From positions 19,996-83,995 of the forward strand of contig NZ_LXEP01000045.1 in assembly GCF_001654835.1 (NCBI RefSeq): a stretch of DNA of 64,000 nucleotides, written 5' to 3'. The notes under the pieces are model-generated. The model was not told where the DNA came from. It did not search any database and saw only the letters and a program-made list of their open reading frames with translations. Shown here piece after piece: positions 27,828-36,385 of the stretch. This DNA is from Buttiauxella gaviniae ATCC 51604 (lineage in GTDB: Bacteria > Pseudomonadota > Gammaproteobacteria > Enterobacterales > Enterobacteriaceae). The position numbers were made by a program, and so were the translations under genes. Within the stretch, counting starts at the first letter, position 1, and each line of letters starts with the position of its first letter.

Positions 27828-28710
27828 TCCCTGGAGGATTCACTTCAGACGAAGCAACTTCTTCGCCCTTTTCTCCCCATCTGTCGAGAACTTGCTGATA
27901 TTCACCACGTTTCGCTGCACCGTCGAGGGCTGCCTGTAATGCATAAACCAGCTCGTTCCCTTTTTTGGTAGTGGTAGCAACATAGGCTTTTTTTGGCCCA
28001 AGCCCAACAACACGCGTTTTCCCGGTTAACGCGGCTTTATAGGCCGCCACACTCTGCGGGCCGAAGGTCGCATCAGCACGTCCGGCCTGAATATAAAGGT
28101 TACCGGAAGCATCATCCGTTAAATAAATCGGTTGAGCCGGTTTGCGCCCTTCTTGTTCATTTTGCTCATTCCAGCCCAACAGGATTTTTTCCTGATTAGT
28201 ACCGGAACCTAAAATAATCCGTAACCCGCTAACATCTGCAGGCCCTTCAATTTTTTGAATCGGGCTGTCTGATTTCACCGAGAATGCCAGCGAATCTACG
28301 CGATAGGTCGCAAAATCAAACTTAGTCTTACGCTGCTCGGTTACCGCTATATTGACCAGAGCCACATCGTAGCGACCGGATGTAATGCCAAGCGGCCAGT
28401 CTTCCCAGGCGGTTGGCACCAGTTTGAGCTTCAGTCCTAAGCTATCGGCCAGCAAACGTGCAATATCAGGATCACTGCCGATCCTTGTGCGGTTATCACT
28501 CGCAAGCATGGCAAGCGGTGGCGAGTTTAGTGCTGAAATGGCGACTGTAAGCGTACCCGGCTCAACAAATTTATAGCCCTGAGGAATTTTACTGATAGCC
28601 ACCGGGTCTTTAGCCGTATGTATCGGCACTTCATTAGCTTTAAGATCGAGACTTCCCTGTGCAAAGCTCGCCGAACTCACTATCAACAGCGCCAGTGGGA
28701 CAAATTTCAT
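27814..28710 (-). CDS. Periplasmic binding protein of a cystine-type ABC transporter (copy 2)
   Basis: Solute-binding protein family 3, 298 residues. The signal peptide ends at about ASFA-Q (residues 17-18). Binding-fold motifs include VPTAWEDWPLGI, KFDFATYRVDSLAF, GSGTNQEKILLGWNE and ASSEVNPPG. It is a close paralogue (more than half of positions by eye) of the binding protein at 30933. It is the last gene of the eight-gene operon, 9 bases after the ATPase gene, and its 3' end overlaps the convergent tetR-family gene. In B. subtilis two such proteins (TcyJ, TcyK) serve one transporter for cystine and S-modified cysteines; the same ligand class is inferred here. Confidence 0.88.
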   Translation of the reverse strand: MKFVPLALLIVSSASFAQGSLDLKANEVPIHTAKDPVAISKIPQGYKFVEPGTLTVAISALNSPPLAMLASDNRTRIGSDPDIARLLADSLGLKLKLVPTAWEDWPLGITSGRYDVALVNIAVTEQRKTKFDFATYRVDSLAFSVKSDSPIQKIEGPADVSGLRIILGSGTNQEKILLGWNEQNEQEGRKPAQPIYLTDDASGNLYIQAGRADATFGPQSVAAYKAALTGKTRVVGLGPKKAYVATTTKKGNELVYALQAALDGAAKRGEYQQVLDRWGEKGEEVASSEVNPPGITYP

Positions 28711-28719
28711 AACTGCTCC

Positions 28720-29499
28720 TTAGAGGACTTTTGATAAAAACTGACGCGTTCGCGAATGTTGTGGATGGTTAAGTACTTCGTCGCTGCTGCCTTGCTCAAC
28801 AATTTTTCCGTCGACCATAAACACCACGTTATCCGCCACTTCACGGGCAAATCCTATCTCATGGGTGACGACCACAAGCGTTGTGCCAGAGCGGGCCAGT
28901 TTTTTAATCACATCCAGCACTTCGCCCACCAGCTCCGGATCGAGTGCGGACGTAGGTTCATCAAACAGCATCACGCGTGGACGCAGTGCCAGCGCACGGG
29001 CAATGGCGATACGTTGTTGCTGCCCACCGGAAAGATGGCGCGACCAGGCATCCGCTTTATTACGCAGCCCTACCACATCGAGCAGTTGATAGGCCTGTTC
29101 AATCGCCGCTTTTCGGCTCAGCTGTTTATGGGCAATCGGCGCTTCAATCAGGTTTTCCAGCACCGTGAGATGCGGGAACAAATTGAAGTTTTGAAACACA
29201 TAACCGACGTTAATGCGCTGACGCAGGATCTCTTTTTCTTTCAGTTCATACAGCTTGTCGCCGGCCTGACGATAGCCAATGTAATCACCATCTATCTGGA
29301 TGAAACCCTCATCTACACGTTCAAGATGGTTAATCGCACGCAACAAGGTAGATTTACCGGAGCCTGACGGCCCAAGAATCACCGTGACCGAACCAGGCTC
29401 CAGTTCCAGTGAGACGTTATCCAGCGCTTTATGGCGGCCAAAATATTTACTCACACCGGTAATCGAAATTTGGCCGGTCTGGTTATGGGATTGGTACAT
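28720..29499 (-). CDS. Amino-acid-type ABC transporter ATPase
   Basis: ATPase of 259 residues of the polar amino acid uptake family (GlnQ/TcyN-like). Walker A GPSGSGKST, signature LSGGQQQR and Walker B VMLFDEPTSALDPEL are all visible. I start at ATG 29499 (MYQSHNQTGQISITGVSKYFG), which has AGGAG 7 bases upstream; the frame to 29583 has no family sequence. It overlaps the permease gene by 17 bases, so the two are translationally coupled. It should energise the permease and two binding proteins of this operon. Confidence 0.92.
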   Translation of the reverse strand: MYQSHNQTGQISITGVSKYFGRHKALDNVSLELEPGSVTVILGPSGSGKSTLLRAINHLERVDEGFIQIDGDYIGYRQAGDKLYELKEKEILRQRINVGYVFQNFNLFPHLTVLENLIEAPIAHKQLSRKAAIEQAYQLLDVVGLRNKADAWSRHLSGGQQQRIAIARALALRPRVMLFDEPTSALDPELVGEVLDVIKKLARSGTTLVVVTHEIGFAREVADNVVFMVDGKIVEQGSSDEVLNHPQHSRTRQFLSKVL

Positions 29500-30409
29500 G
29501 GGCGGTCTCCTGAGTCTGCAGCACCGGTTGATGTGATGGATTACGAGCGGGAGTTTGTTGATTAATCGCCGAGCGGCGCTCACTACGTGCCAGCCAACGT
29601 TCGACCAGATGTTGAATCAGCGACAGTACGCTGGTGATAACCAGATACCAGACCGCCCCCACCATTAGCAGTGGGATCACTTCCTGGGTGCGGTTGTAGA
29701 TCATCTGAATGGTGTAGAACAGCTCAGGCATCGCCAGCACGTAAACCATCGCTGTGCCTTTAGCGAGACTGATAATTTCATTAAAACCTGAAGGCAAGAT
29801 GGTGCGCAGCGCCTGCGGTAGAATAATACGCAGCGTACGTCGCCATGCGGGTAACCCTAATGCCGCTGCCGCTTCATATTGGCCGTGATCCACGCCAAGG
29901 AAACCACCGCGAATAATCTCGGCTGTATAGGCACTTTGCACTAACGTCAGCCCAACCACAGCGGTAGAAAACTGCCCCAGCACGTTTATCGTTTGGTAAC
30001 TTCCCCACTGAATTTGGGTAAACGGAATACCTATCGAGAGCGTGTCGTACAGATAGGAGAAGTTATAGAGAATAATCAGCACCACGATCAGTGGCAGTGA
30101 ACGAAACAGCCAGATATAACTCCACGCAAGACTATTTAGCAGCCACGAAGATGAAAGCCGTGCCAGCGCCAACATTCCGCCAATCACTACACTCAGCACA
30201 GTCCCTATTAGCGTCAGCAGTAAAGTTTGCGCCAGTCCTTCAAGAATTACCGGGTCGAAGAACCAGCGGGCAAATACGCTCCACTCCCAGCGGGGGTTAA
30301 ATGCAACCGACTGGATAACCACAGCCAGCACAAACAGAGCGATAATTGCACCGAGTGTTCTGAGTGGATAGCGCGCAGGAACCACTTTAATCGTTGATGG
30401 GGTATGCAT
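29483..30409 (-). CDS. Amino-acid-type ABC transporter permease
   Basis: Inner-membrane permease of 308 residues (HisM/GlnP/TcyL family). After a hydrophobic N-terminal helix (17-40), the core has about five helices and the EAA-type loop YEAAAALGLPAWRRTLRIILPQALR that contacts the ATPase. The B. subtilis counterpart system has two permeases (TcyL and TcyM); only one is encoded here, so it presumably works as a homodimer. It overlaps the ATPase gene and follows the GNAT gene by 9 bases. Confidence 0.9.
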   Translation of the reverse strand: MHTPSTIKVVPARYPLRTLGAIIALFVLAVVIQSVAFNPRWEWSVFARWFFDPVILEGLAQTLLLTLIGTVLSVVIGGMLALARLSSSWLLNSLAWSYIWLFRSLPLIVVLIILYNFSYLYDTLSIGIPFTQIQWGSYQTINVLGQFSTAVVGLTLVQSAYTAEIIRGGFLGVDHGQYEAAAALGLPAWRRTLRIILPQALRTILPSGFNEIISLAKGTAMVYVLAMPELFYTIQMIYNRTQEVIPLLMVGAVWYLVITSVLSLIQHLVERWLARSERRSAINQQTPARNPSHQPVLQTQETAHVPIP

Positions 30410-30418
30410 AAGTATTCC

Positions 30419-30922
30419 TCAGGCCGTTTTGCTCAGACGAGCCAACTCTTTGGTAAAACGTAAGCGGCCGTCGAACGGAGCCACACTGTATTCTTCCCGG
30501 TTACGGTGAATATCAAACTGCGGTTGGTAGCCAAGACTCAGATAAAGCTTCACCGCTTCTGGCTGGCGAAAACCGGTAGTCAGATAGATATGGCGATAAC
30601 CTGCAACCTGCGCCCGACTTTCCAGTTCACGCATCACTCGCTGAGCAAGCCCTTGTTGGCGTAGTGCAGGATGCGTCCAGATACGTTTAACTTCGGCTGT
30701 CTGTTCGTCGAATGGCTTATAAGCGCCGGTGGCAATAATCTCGCCGTCACGCTCCAGAACAATAAACAGGCCCTGTGGGGCCAAATACCATTCGGTAAGT
30801 TCGACTTCCGCATCACGGGAAAAATAGTCCCCATAGCGCGCTTCATATTCGCTAAATAGCCCAGCAATAATCGGCTGCAGTTCTGGCGCCTCGGGTGAAA
30901 CATCACGAAATTGTTCACGCAT
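30419..30922 (-). CDS. GNAT N-acetyltransferase, SnaB/YtmI-like
   Basis: Acetyl-CoA-dependent acetyltransferase of 167 residues. The GNAT A motif is VKRIWTHPALRQQGLAQRVMRELESRA (about 85-110), followed by YRHIYLTTGFRQPEAVKLYLSLGYQ. ATG 30922 has AAGGAG 6 bases upstream; a longer frame to 30943 is not supported. In the B. subtilis ytmI operon a GNAT protein N-acetylates S-modified cysteine before oxidation, and its place between binding protein and permease genes here suggests the same step. Substrate is inferred from context only. Confidence 0.85.
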   Translation of the reverse strand: MREQFRDVSPEAPELQPIIAGLFSEYEARYGDYFSRDAEVELTEWYLAPQGLFIVLERDGEIIATGAYKPFDEQTAEVKRIWTHPALRQQGLAQRVMRELESRAQVAGYRHIYLTTGFRQPEAVKLYLSLGYQPQFDIHRNREEYSVAPFDGRLRFTKELARLSKTA

Positions 30923-30932
30923 GTTTTGCTCC

Positions 30933-31868
30933 TTAATCGCCAAGACCGGCTGGGTTAACTTCAGATGAAGGGATTTGCTCTACACCTTCTCCCCAGCGGT
31001 TCAGTACTTTGTGGTAATCACCATTTTTGATGACGCCATTAAGCGCGGTTTGTACCGGTTCCACGAGTCCACTGCCTTTCTTCAACGTTACGGCAATATG
31101 CGCAGCTTTCGGCCAGCCGCCATCAACCACACCAACTAATTGGGTTTTCTGCGTGAGTGCTGCCTTCCAGGCTCCCGTTACATTAGGGCCAAAGAACGCA
31201 TCGGCGCGACCGGACTGCAATGCCAGCGTTTGTGCCGCATCGTCTTTGGTATAAACCGGGGTGAAAGGTTTAAGCCCTTTCTTCAGGTTCTCTTCATTCC
31301 ACGCCAGCAAAATAGATTCCTGGTTGGTTCCCGAGCCGACGATAATGCGTAGCCCTGCAATGTCCTCTGCTTTCTCAATCTTCTTGATTGGGCTGTTGGC
31401 TTTCACGTAGAACCCGAGCGAGTCTTTACGGTAGGTGGCGAAGTCAAATTTCTGTTTGCGCTCTTTGGTCACGGTAATATTGCTGATTGCTGCATCGTAT
31501 TTCCCTGATGCCACACCCAATGGCCAGTCCTCCCAGGATGTGGGTACGACGTTGAGCTCAAGTCCTAAGCTGTCAGCCACCAGACGTGCAATATCGACTT
31601 CGCTGCCGAGCAACGTTTTGTTGTCTTCAGCAAACACGGTCAGTGGTGGTGAGTTAAGAGCTGCAACTGCCACGGTGAATTTACCGGGAACCGCAAAATG
31701 ATGATCTTTTGGCAGCAGTGCTACTGCCGATGGATTCACGGCCGTGTTAATTGGTGTTTTATTGGCTTCGAGGCTGACGCCAGTGCCGTTAATGGTGACT
31801 TCTTGCGCCAAAGTTTGTGCCGAAGAAAGCGCCAGAGCGATAGCAAGGATTAGCGATATTTTTTGCAT
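30933..31868 (-). CDS. Periplasmic binding protein of a cystine-type ABC transporter (copy 1)
   Basis: Solute-binding protein family 3, 311 residues, with signal peptide cleaved near TLA-Q (residue 21-22). It shares VPTSWEDWPLGVASGKYDAA, KFDFATYRKDSLGFYVK, GSGTNQESILLAWNEEN and PSSEVNPAG with the paralogue at 27814. The two flank the GNAT-permease-ATPase block, so a duplication followed by ligand specialisation is likely. It lies 26 bases downstream of the monooxygenase gene and 10 bases before the GNAT start. Confidence 0.88.
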   Translation of the reverse strand: MQKISLILAIALALSSAQTLAQEVTINGTGVSLEANKTPINTAVNPSAVALLPKDHHFAVPGKFTVAVAALNSPPLTVFAEDNKTLLGSEVDIARLVADSLGLELNVVPTSWEDWPLGVASGKYDAAISNITVTKERKQKFDFATYRKDSLGFYVKANSPIKKIEKAEDIAGLRIIVGSGTNQESILLAWNEENLKKGLKPFTPVYTKDDAAQTLALQSGRADAFFGPNVTGAWKAALTQKTQLVGVVDGGWPKAAHIAVTLKKGSGLVEPVQTALNGVIKNGDYHKVLNRWGEGVEQIPSSEVNPAGLGD

Positions 31869-31894
31869 AGCAGGTTCTCTTTTTTATTGTGATG

Positions 31895-33205
31895 TTACGA
31901 AAACTGATTCACGGGTTCTGCCAGGCCCAAACTTTCGCGCAGCGTAGTACCGGGATATTCCTCGCGGAATAAACCTCGGGATTGCAGTACCGGGACCACT
32001 TCATCGACAAAGCGTGGGAAGGTATCGGGTGTACCGCCCTGAATAATGAAACCGTCAGCAGCATAGCTTTCAAACCATTGCTGCAACCCATCTGCTACCT
32101 GCTGTGCCGTTCCGGAAAAACGTGGGCGCGGTGATGCGGCTTCAAGCGCGACCTGGCGCAGTGTCAGATTGCGAGCGTGAGCATTACGTTTGATTTCATC
32201 TGTAGTGCTGCGGAAGCTGTTCTGCCCCAGATCACCGATATCAGGGAACGGTTCATCAAGCGGATACTGGCCAAAATCGTGGTGCTCAAAGTAGCGGCCG
32301 AGGTTATTCAGAGCATCGTTAATTGAGACCAGTGAGGCGGTCGTTTGATATTGGTTCTCCACATCGTCAGCATCTTTGCCAACAATCACGCTCACACCCT
32401 GGAATATGTGCAGGTCTTCATGACGGCGGCCATGAGTTTCCAGCTGTTGTTTAACATCCCGATAGAAATATTGCGCTTCTTCAAGGGTTTCATGATGGGT
32501 GAAAATAGCATCTGCATGGCGGGCGGCTAATTTCTTGCCGTCGTCCGATGCGCCAGCCTGGAATACAATCGGACGCCCTTGCGGTGTGCGGGAAATATTT
32601 AATGGCCCTGCTACCTGGAAGAAATCTCCGCGATGATCCAGCGTATGTAATTTATTGGGGTCAAAGAATTGCCCACTGGCTTTATCACGGATAAATGCAT
32701 CTTCTTCCCAGGAATCCCACAGCCCTTTCACCACATCCAGATATTCATCAGCAATGCGGTAACGCAGCGCATGTTCCGGATGTTTTTCCCGGGAGAAGTT
32801 CTTCGCCGAGCCTTCCAGTGGCGATGTCACCACGTTCCAGCCCGCACGTCCTTTACTCAAATGGTCAAGGCTTGCAAACTGGCGAGCGACGGTAAAGGGT
32901 TCGCTATAGGAGGTAGAAAGTGTGCCAACCAACCCTAGATTCTTAGTGACGCTGGCTAATGCTGACAGCACCGTTAATGGCTCAAATCTATTGAGGAAGT
33001 GAGGGATCGATTTTTCGTTAATATATAAACCGTCTGCGACAAATAAAAAATCCAGCTTGCCCGCTTCTGCTTTTAACGCTGTCTCTTTCACAAATTCAAA
33101 ACTAATGCTGGCATCAGCAATAGCTGCCGGGTGACGCCATGCCGACATATTTCCTGATGCGCCATGTAAGATTGTTCCAAGACGCAGTTGTCGATTATTT
33201 GACAT
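31895..33205 (-). CDS. NtaA/SnaA/DszA-family FMN-dependent monooxygenase, CmoJ-like
   Basis: Flavin-dependent class C monooxygenase of 436 residues using FMNH2 from a separate reductase. Family sequence: [19 protein letters not shown] at the start, [19 protein letters not shown] (about 105-125), and [25 protein letters not shown] (about 215-240). In the equivalent B. subtilis operon CmoJ (YtnJ) oxidatively cleaves the C-S bond of an N-acetyl S-substituted cysteine; the same reaction is proposed here. ATG 33205 has AGGGG 5 bases upstream; the frame to 33265 is not supported. No reductase partner is in the operon. Confidence 0.87.
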   Translation of the reverse strand: MSNNRQLRLGTILHGASGNMSAWRHPAAIADASISFEFVKETALKAEAGKLDFLFVADGLYINEKSIPHFLNRFEPLTVLSALASVTKNLGLVGTLSTSYSEPFTVARQFASLDHLSKGRAGWNVVTSPLEGSAKNFSREKHPEHALRYRIADEYLDVVKGLWDSWEEDAFIRDKASGQFFDPNKLHTLDHRGDFFQVAGPLNISRTPQGRPIVFQAGASDDGKKLAARHADAIFTHHETLEEAQYFYRDVKQQLETHGRRHEDLHIFQGVSVIVGKDADDVENQYQTTASLVSINDALNNLGRYFEHHDFGQYPLDEPFPDIGDLGQNSFRSTTDEIKRNAHARNLTLRQVALEAASPRPRFSGTAQQVADGLQQWFESYAADGFIIQGGTPDTFPRFVDEVVPVLQSRGLFREEYPGTTLRESLGLAEPVNQFS

Positions 33206-33268
33206 ATGTACCCCTTTATTTAGGCTGCACGCATCCCGGGGAGTGATACCCCTGCAAATGAGCAATAG

Positions 33269-34405
33269 TTAATTTTTTAGTAATGCCTGTTCAGCAAGTG
33301 TCGCGAAATATCGCGCCGCATTCTCAATTAATGCCTCATCCGGATTAAACGCCGAATGATGTAAACCATAAGGGCTGGCGCTTCCAATACTGACAAACGC
33401 ACCGGGAATGGTTTGCAGATAAACAGCAAAGTCTTCGCCCCCCATATGCAATTCGGAGGTTTGTGTCTTGTAACCCACATTTTCTGCGACCTGCATAGAA
33501 AACGCCGCCCATTTCTCATCGTTGATTAACGTCACCGGCCCGTTAAACCACTCCACTTCAATCTGTGCGCCAAATGCACTGGCTAAGCCGGAAGCAATTT
33601 CGCGGATACGTTTCTCGACCTGTTTCTGAATATCGCCACGATGAGTGCGCACCGTTCCTTCAAGCTCGACGTTTTCAGGCAGCACATTCCAGGTATTCCC
33701 CCCTTGTATGCGTGTCACACTCACGACCACTGAATCCAGCGTATCGATATCGCGGCTGGCGATAGTTTGCAGCGCGATAACCAGCTGACTTGCCAACACA
33801 ATCGGGTCGTGGCCTTCATGTGGGCGAGCGGCATGCGCACCTTTCCCTTTCACCCGCAAAACAAAACGATCGACATTGGCATAAAATGCGCCGCCTCTGG
33901 TGGCAAAGGTGCCGACCGGTAAACCGGGTTCGTTATGCATCCCAAAAATAGCTGAGACATTTTCCAGAGCCCCAGCCTTAATCAGTGCCTTTGCGCCGGT
34001 AAAATTTTCTTCCGCCGGTTGAAACAGCAAGCGAACTCGACCCGCCAATTGGTCTTCACGCTCCTTAAGTAACAAGGCTGCGCCGAGGATGACGCTGCTG
34101 TGAACATCATGCCCGCAGGCATGCATCACGCCTTCATGTTGTGAGCTAAAAGAGACACCGCTGGTTTCATGAATAGGCAGTGCATCAATATCAGCACGCA
34201 GCGCAATCACCTTATCGCCGTGCCCTACTTCAGCCACCACACCAGTGGCCAGTGTGTACGGCAACAGACGCAGCCCTGCGGACTCCAGCCAGTGACGTAT
34301 GCGAGCGGTAGTCGCCACTTCCTGACCGGACAGTTCAGGGTTCTGGTGGAGCTCACGTCGCCAGTCGATAAGCTGTTGTTCGAATGTCTGTGTGGCGAAT
34401 GTCAT
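33269..34405 (-). CDS. M20-family amidohydrolase (deacetylase), SndA-like
   Basis: Metal-dependent aminoacylase/deacetylase of 378 residues. Metal ligands lie in MHACGHDVHSS (about 94-104) and QPAEENFTG (about 129-137, catalytic Glu), with HMGGEDFAVYLQ near the C-terminus; WRRELHQNPELSGQE is the family N-terminus. I chose ATG 34405: AAGGGG lies 6 bases upstream, which puts it too close to the ATG at 34411, and the longer frame to 34561 overlaps the preceding gene. B. subtilis SndA (YtnL) removes the N-acetyl group after C-S cleavage, and this gene is placed next to the monooxygenase in the same way. Confidence 0.88.
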   Translation of the reverse strand: MTFATQTFEQQLIDWRRELHQNPELSGQEVATTARIRHWLESAGLRLLPYTLATGVVAEVGHGDKVIALRADIDALPIHETSGVSFSSQHEGVMHACGHDVHSSVILGAALLLKEREDQLAGRVRLLFQPAEENFTGAKALIKAGALENVSAIFGMHNEPGLPVGTFATRGGAFYANVDRFVLRVKGKGAHAARPHEGHDPIVLASQLVIALQTIASRDIDTLDSVVVSVTRIQGGNTWNVLPENVELEGTVRTHRGDIQKQVEKRIREIASGLASAFGAQIEVEWFNGPVTLINDEKWAAFSMQVAENVGYKTQTSELHMGGEDFAVYLQTIPGAFVSIGSASPYGLHHSAFNPDEALIENAARYFATLAEQALLKN

Positions 34406-34415
34406 TGTCATCCCC

Positions 34416-35450
34416 TTACCAGGCTTCATGCTGTGCAGTAAAGGAGGTGGCAAAATCAGACTCGGGTTTCTCGGTCGTTTTACCTGCCAACAAACGTAGC
34501 GACTGCAAACGTGCAACCGGGTCGGCAATTGGGGTATCAATAATAAATTCGTCGATGCCAAACTGCTGGCTTAATGCCGCAAGCCCGGCTTGAACGACCT
34601 CGGCGGTGCCTTTAAGCAGCGAAGGTTCTCGGCGTTCGATTTTTTTGATGGCGCTGCCTGCCTGGCGAGCAAATGCGTGAGCCTGCGCTTCACTGGCGAC
34701 ACTAACACGTTGGTTGTTTTCAAGCTCAACGCTCCAGATTTCAACCAGGCTTGCCAGTTCATCGGCGGTATCCGCATCAGCGGCCACAATCACCTGCACC
34801 GCCACTTGCGTGTCGCGCTGGCTTTTGCTGCGCCAGGTGTTAAGAACATCGCGCATTAGGGTTTTATCGCCATTCAGATGGGCGGCGTAGACGAAATTCC
34901 AGTTAAGATTTGCGGCAAGCTCTGCGCTCTCAAGGCTTGCGCCCAGTAAGAAGCGCTCAGCGCTTTTTGCAGGAACCGGTGTTGCGCGTAAGGTTTCCTC
35001 GTCATCCTGCGCTGCTGGTAGTGAGAGCCAGTTATCAAGCTGAGTGAGTTTTTCCGCGAACGACTCTTTATCTTGCCCGGCACGTTGCAATGCTTGCGTG
35101 GAAAGCGGCAACCCCCCCGGCGCTTTACCTACACCGAGATCCACACGGCCCGGAGCAAGGCTTGCTAATAAATTGAAGTTTTCCGCTACTTTATAAGGAC
35201 TGTAATGTTGCAACATCACCCCACCGGAGCCGACACGAATGCGGCTGGTTTGCCCAACAATCCAGGCAATAAGCAACTCAGGAGACGGACTTGCCAGACG
35301 GGAAGTGTTGTGGTGCTCGGCAATCCAGAAACGGTGATAACCCCAGTCTTCGGCTTGTTGAGCCAGATGTAATGTGTGCTTCAGAGCGTCGCCAGGAGTG
35401 CCATCCTTTGCGACCGGACTTTTATCCAGCAGGCTGATTCGATAAGACAT
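34416..35450 (-). CDS. LLM-class flavin-dependent oxidoreductase, CmoO/MsnO8-like
   Basis: Luciferase-like enzyme of 344 residues, first gene of the eight-gene operon. Family sequence: RISLLDKSPVAKDGTPGDAL at the start, GYHRFWIAEHHNTSRLASPSPELLIA (about 36-62) and APGRVDLGVGKAPGG (about 98-112). B. subtilis CmoO (YtmO) has the same size and context. The reaction is not known from sequence; oxidation of a sulfur-containing intermediate is likely from the operon. The promoter must lie in 35451-35600, back to back with the hip operators; no regulator gene is in the operon, so a global sulfur regulator such as CysB or Cbl is a reasonable guess. Confidence 0.87.
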   Translation of the reverse strand: MSYRISLLDKSPVAKDGTPGDALKHTLHLAQQAEDWGYHRFWIAEHHNTSRLASPSPELLIAWIVGQTSRIRVGSGGVMLQHYSPYKVAENFNLLASLAPGRVDLGVGKAPGGLPLSTQALQRAGQDKESFAEKLTQLDNWLSLPAAQDDEETLRATPVPAKSAERFLLGASLESAELAANLNWNFVYAAHLNGDKTLMRDVLNTWRSKSQRDTQVAVQVIVAADADTADELASLVEIWSVELENNQRVSVASEAQAHAFARQAGSAIKKIERREPSLLKGTAEVVQAGLAALSQQFGIDEFIIDTPIADPVARLQSLRLLAGKTTEKPESDFATSFTAQHEAW

Positions 35451-35760
35451 GCGACAAACTCGTATTGTTTAACATGCCTTAATTAATAAGGTTTTCACCT
35501 ACACGAGTGAAACAATTAATTTACATTTAGTTAGCCAAAAACTGGATAAGCCCCTCCGCTGCATTTGAATGGCTCACATTTGGTCTCTATTGGTTTTTTT
35601 TAATCATAAAAAGACCTTTTATGACACCTTTGATTGACATTGGTCCATAAATGACCCATTTTTATTATTAATTTAGTAAAAAGACCATTTATGACACTTT
35701 TGATGAAAGGTGGCTCATAAAAAACCTATTTTTATAAAAATATCAATCTAAGGGTCATAT
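35451..35760. other. Divergent intergenic region, sulfur operon / hipBST
   Basis: A 310-bp strongly AT-rich region. The left half (35451-35606) should carry the promoter of the minus-strand sulfur operon; no specific site could be assigned. The right half is the 70-bp tandem repeat and a palindrome over the hipB start (TCATATATGA, 35755-35764). Confidence 0.65.
35607..35746. repeat. 70-bp tandem direct repeat upstream of hipB, probable operator array
   Basis: Two adjacent 70-bp units (35607-35676 and 35677-35746) agree at about 51 of 70 positions by hand alignment. Each begins TAAAAAGACC, then TTTATGACAC after a one-base variation, and contains a second GG-T/C-CATAAA element. The repeated GACC/GGTC and TTTATGA/TCATAAA blocks form inverted half-sites 29-30 bp apart within a unit. 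The spacing suggests that several HipB-type dimers bind in series. Confidence 0.75.
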
Positions 35761-36084
35761 ATGAACTATGACAATGCAACGCTCGAAGCCAAACTGCATA
35801 CCATGAGCGAATTATTGAGAGACGTTAAAAAAGCGGTGGCGTTGCGAGCACAAGAATCGGACCTGGCGCTAACCGAGCAGATCATTACTGAGTCTGAGCA
35901 GTTGGGGCAACAACTCAACCAACGGCGCAAAGAATTAGAGATAGATTTGGCAACCCTTGAACTGCAAACAGGTGTGTCGGCATCAACGTTGAAACGCCTG
36001 TTTAAAGATCCCGACCAGGTCAAATTTGGTACCGTATTGCGAGTTGCTGACGCATTAGGAGTAAAACTGTGCGCCGCCGTGTAG
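35761..36084 (+). CDS. hipB: HipB-like antitoxin/DNA-binding subunit of HipBST
   Basis: Protein of 107 residues with a long charged N-terminal helical part (about 1-55, possible coiled coil) and a C-terminal helix-turn-helix of the Cro/HipB type (IDLATLELQTGVSASTLKRLFKDPDQVKFGTVLRVADALGV). It is the first gene of a three-gene unit with HipA-type genes and probably represses the unit by binding the 70-bp repeats. The start codon lies in a palindrome, and AAGGGT precedes it. The end overlaps the HipS start by 16 bases. Confidence 0.85.
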   Translation: MNYDNATLEAKLHTMSELLRDVKKAVALRAQESDLALTEQIITESEQLGQQLNQRRKELEIDLATLELQTGVSASTLKRLFKDPDQVKFGTVLRVADALGVKLCAAV

Positions 36085-36383
36085 GAGTGTGGTTATACGG
36101 TGAATCCGTGGGTGAATTGCGCCAGGACGATGACGGTTTTGCGTTTAGTTACCATGCCGACTATATCGGGCCGCCGCTCTCCTTAAGTTTACCGGTGCGT
36201 GTCGGTCATTTTCACAGCCGAACACTACCGCCCTTTTTTGCATCATTAGCACCTGAAGGTTGGTTGAAAATGCGTTACAGCCAACTACAACAACGCGATG
36301 AGCAGGATCTACTCGGTATGCTGATTGATAACGGCAAAAACCTGATTGGCGCAGTACAACTGGTCAACATTCAGGAGGATTAA
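36069..36383 (+). CDS. hipS: HipS-like small subunit (HipA N-subdomain 1)
   Basis: Protein of 104 residues corresponding to the N-subdomain-1 of HipA kinases (RRVGVWLYGESVGELRQDDDGFAFSY and PLSLSLPVRVGHF, PPFFASLAPEGWL). In the HipBST systems of E. coli O127 this piece is a separate protein, HipS, and acts as the antitoxin towards the HipT kinase. The start is GTG 36069, inside the end of hipB; a GTG at 36087 is possible but would remove the family N-terminus. It ends 2 bases before the hipT ATG. Confidence 0.87.
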   Translation: MRRRVGVWLYGESVGELRQDDDGFAFSYHADYIGPPLSLSLPVRVGHFHSRTLPPFFASLAPEGWLKMRYSQLQQRDEQDLLGMLIDNGKNLIGAVQLVNIQED

Positions 36384-36385
36384 CA

